Below, piece by piece: positions 21,733 through 23,288 of a stretch of 23,288 bases of DNA. The position numbers and the translations under genes are program-made. The notes under the pieces were generated by a model, which made no database searches, was not told the origin of the DNA, and was given only the letters and a program-made list of their open reading frames with translations. The stretch covers positions 1 to 23,288 of the forward strand of contig CASEPH010000360.1 in assembly GCA_949289625.1 (NCBI GenBank). The letters are read 5' to 3'. This DNA is from an uncultured Clostridia bacterium. Its GTDB lineage: Bacteria > Bacillota_A > Clostridia > Oscillospirales > Oscillospiraceae. Positions within the stretch are counted from its first letter, which is position 1. Each line of letters begins with the position of its first letter.

Positions 21733-23288
21733 TCACTGTCTCAGGGCCGGCTTTTGCCCAGAACGCTCCGGCACAGGCATATCCAGCTTTGCCGGCAGAA
21801 CCGTTTCCTCCACGGTACACTTGGACATGTCCAGGGCCGCAGCCAGCACCGCGTCCGCATGGGTTACGGTTATGAAATTCAATCGGCTCCGCACCGTCTG
21901 GTCAATCTCCTCCAGATCCTTTTCATTGTCTGCAGGAATGATCACAGTTTTCACCCCATGTCGCAGGGCTGCCATGGTTTTTTCCTTCAGCCCTCCAATG
22001 GCCATCACCCTGCCACGGATGGAGATCTCCCCGGTCATGGCAATATCCCGCCGCACCGGTGCACCTGTCAACGCGGACACCAGCGCCGTGCAGATGGTGA
22101 TGCCGGCCGAGGGGCCGTCCTTGGGTACTGCTCCCTCCGGGAAGTGTACATGAATATCCTTGGTCTTGTAAAAATCCGGGGAAATATGGTAGTGCGCAGC
22201 CCGAGACCGAATATAACTCATGGCCGCGTGGACAGATTCCTTCATTACATCGCCAAGGGACCCTGTCATTTCCAGCTTCCCGCTACCGTCCACCACGTTG
22301 ACTTCTACCTCCAGAGTGACACCTCCCACGGCAGTCCAGGCTAGGCCTGTGACGATACCCACCTGATTTTCGCTGGGCATCACATCTGGAATGTATTTTC
22401 GGACACCCAGAAATTCCTCCACCTTGGCCGGCGTAACAGTCACCCGCTTCACCGACTCATCAGTTGCAAATTTCAGTGCCGCCTTTCGGCAGAGTGTGGC
22501 AATCTCTCGCTGGAGGTTACGCACACCGGATTCCCGGGTATACCCGTCAATGATTTCCCGCCAGGCGTTTTCGTACACCGTGATCTGGCCCTTTTTCAGC
22601 CCCAGCTTCCCCAACTCCTTGGGCAGCAGGTGGTGTTTGGCGATCATCAGCTTTTCCTCGTCGGTATAGCTGGAAAGCTCAATGACTTCCATCCGGTCCA
22701 GCAGGGCCGCTGGAATGGTAGAGGTAGTATTGGCGGTAGTAATAAACAGTACCTTACTGAGGTCAAAGGGCACCTCCACAAAGTTGTCCCGGAAGGTCTT
22801 GTTCTGCTCTGCATCCAGCACCTCCAGCAGGGCCGACGAAGGATCTCCCCGATAGTCCGAACCCAGCTTGTCGATCTCATCGAGCAGCAGAAGAGGATTC
22901 TTACTGCCAGCCTGCTTCACACCGGTGATGATCCGCCCTGGCATGGCCCCAATATAGGTTTTCCGATGTCCACGGATCTCCGCCTCATCATGGACGCCGC
23001 CCAGAGAAATCCGAGCCATCTTCCGATTGAGACATTTGGCAATGGAGGTGGCGATGGAGGTCTTACCCACACCGGGAGGTCCCACCAGACAAATAATTTG
23101 TCCGGAAATCTCCGGCGAAAGCTTCCGAACCGCCAACAGCTCCAAAACCCGTTTTTTCACCGGTTCCAATCCGTAATGATCCTCATCTAGTATCTTCTTG
23201 GCCGCTTCAATATCCACGGTCTCCTCAGTCTCCGTATTCCAAGGCAATTCCAGGATCACGTCCAGGTAATCCCGCAGCAAGGCTCCTT
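21733..23288 (-). CDS. lon: ATP-dependent protease La, LonA type (5' end outside window)
   Basis: About 518 codons are visible; the N-terminal substrate-binding domain lies beyond the right edge, and the frame is open there. The visible part starts in the conserved [20 protein letters not shown] stretch. It then has Walker [10 protein letters not shown], the sensor region with [20 protein letters not shown], Walker [10 protein letters not shown], and the sensor-1 TTAN. The protease domain shows the catalytic Ser in PKDGPSAG and the catalytic Lys in GGLKEK, so it should be active. LonA degrades damaged and regulatory proteins in the cytoplasm. The C-terminal tail after DAVLAAAL is longer than minimal and ends [14 protein letters not shown]. 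It is in an operon with yihA. Confidence 0.96.
   Translation of the reverse strand, partial: GALLRDYLDVILELPWNTETEETVDIEAAKKILDEDHYGLEPVKKRVLELLAVRKLSPEISGQIICLVGPPGVGKTSIATSIAKCLNRKMARISLGGVHDEAEIRGHRKTYIGAMPGRIITGVKQAGSKNPLLLLDEIDKLGSDYRGDPSSALLEVLDAEQNKTFRDNFVEVPFDLSKVLFITTANTTSTIPAALLDRMEVIELSSYTDEEKLMIAKHHLLPKELGKLGLKKGQITVYENAWREIIDGYTRESGVRNLQREIATLCRKAALKFATDESVKRVTVTPAKVEEFLGVRKYIPDVMPSENQVGIVTGLAWTAVGGVTLEVEVNVVDGSGKLEMTGSLGDVMKESVHAAMSYIRSRAAHYHISPDFYKTKDIHVHFPEGAVPKDGPSAGITICTALVSALTGAPVRRDIAMTGEISIRGRVMAIGGLKEKTMAALRHGVKTVIIPADNEKDLEEIDQTVRSRLNFITVTHADAVLAAALDMSKCTVEETVLPAKLDMPVPERSGQKPALRQ

Overview
The window looks like a chromosomal segment of a mid-GC Gram-positive anaerobe, most likely a gut-type Clostridia member (Oscillospirales/Ruminococcaceae-like). 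This is an inference from several signs: many lipobox lipoproteins, AGGAGG-type ribosome binding sites, sigma-A-like promoters with extended -10 elements, the lon-yihA gene pair, a [4Fe-4S] cysteine desulfidase and an oxygen-sensitive-type flavoenzyme. I saw no tRNA, rRNA, CRISPR array, insertion sequence or phage gene. Most genes are on the minus strand.

Left part (1-5.4 kb). A lipoprotein gene runs off the left edge. It sits behind a MerR-type regulator that carries two C-terminal membrane helices. The regulator gene has its own promoter with the 19-bp spacer typical of MerR control. A 37-residue protein gene, short but well formed, lies in the gap to the right, followed by a plus-strand HD-domain protein with its own promoter and terminator. 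Then comes a three-gene minus-strand ABC exporter (permease, ATPase, permease). Its ATPase has Glu in the Q-loop, as in LanFEG lantibiotic-immunity transporters.

Centre (5.4-15.9 kb). One long minus-strand operon reads from right to left. It encodes an oligopeptide-type binding protein, two permeases, two ATPases, a 103-residue three-helix membrane protein, an OYE/2,4-dienoyl-CoA-reductase-type flavin/Fe-S oxidoreductase, a CyuA-type L-cysteine desulfidase and a LysR regulator. A strong promoter precedes the binding protein, a hairpin separates it from the permeases, a second promoter precedes lysR, and a strong hairpin terminator closes the unit. The layout suggests import of a small peptide or amino-acid-like substrate, followed by intracellular C-S (or C-O) lyase and reductase steps under LysR control. 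The true substrate is not visible from sequence.

Right part (16.1-23.3 kb). A plus-strand ECF sigma factor overlaps a membrane-anchored partner with a large exported domain (probable anti-sigma). A minus-strand orphan family-1-type binding lipoprotein follows. Next is a second ECF sigma factor with a cysteine cluster in its linker and no adjacent anti-sigma gene. The housekeeping pair yihA (ribosome-assembly GTPase) and lon (5' end beyond the right edge) closes the window.

The most interesting items are the opp-OYE-cyuA-lysR operon, the membrane-anchored MerR with its lipoprotein partner, the Cys-rich orphan ECF factor, and the small 37-residue gene.
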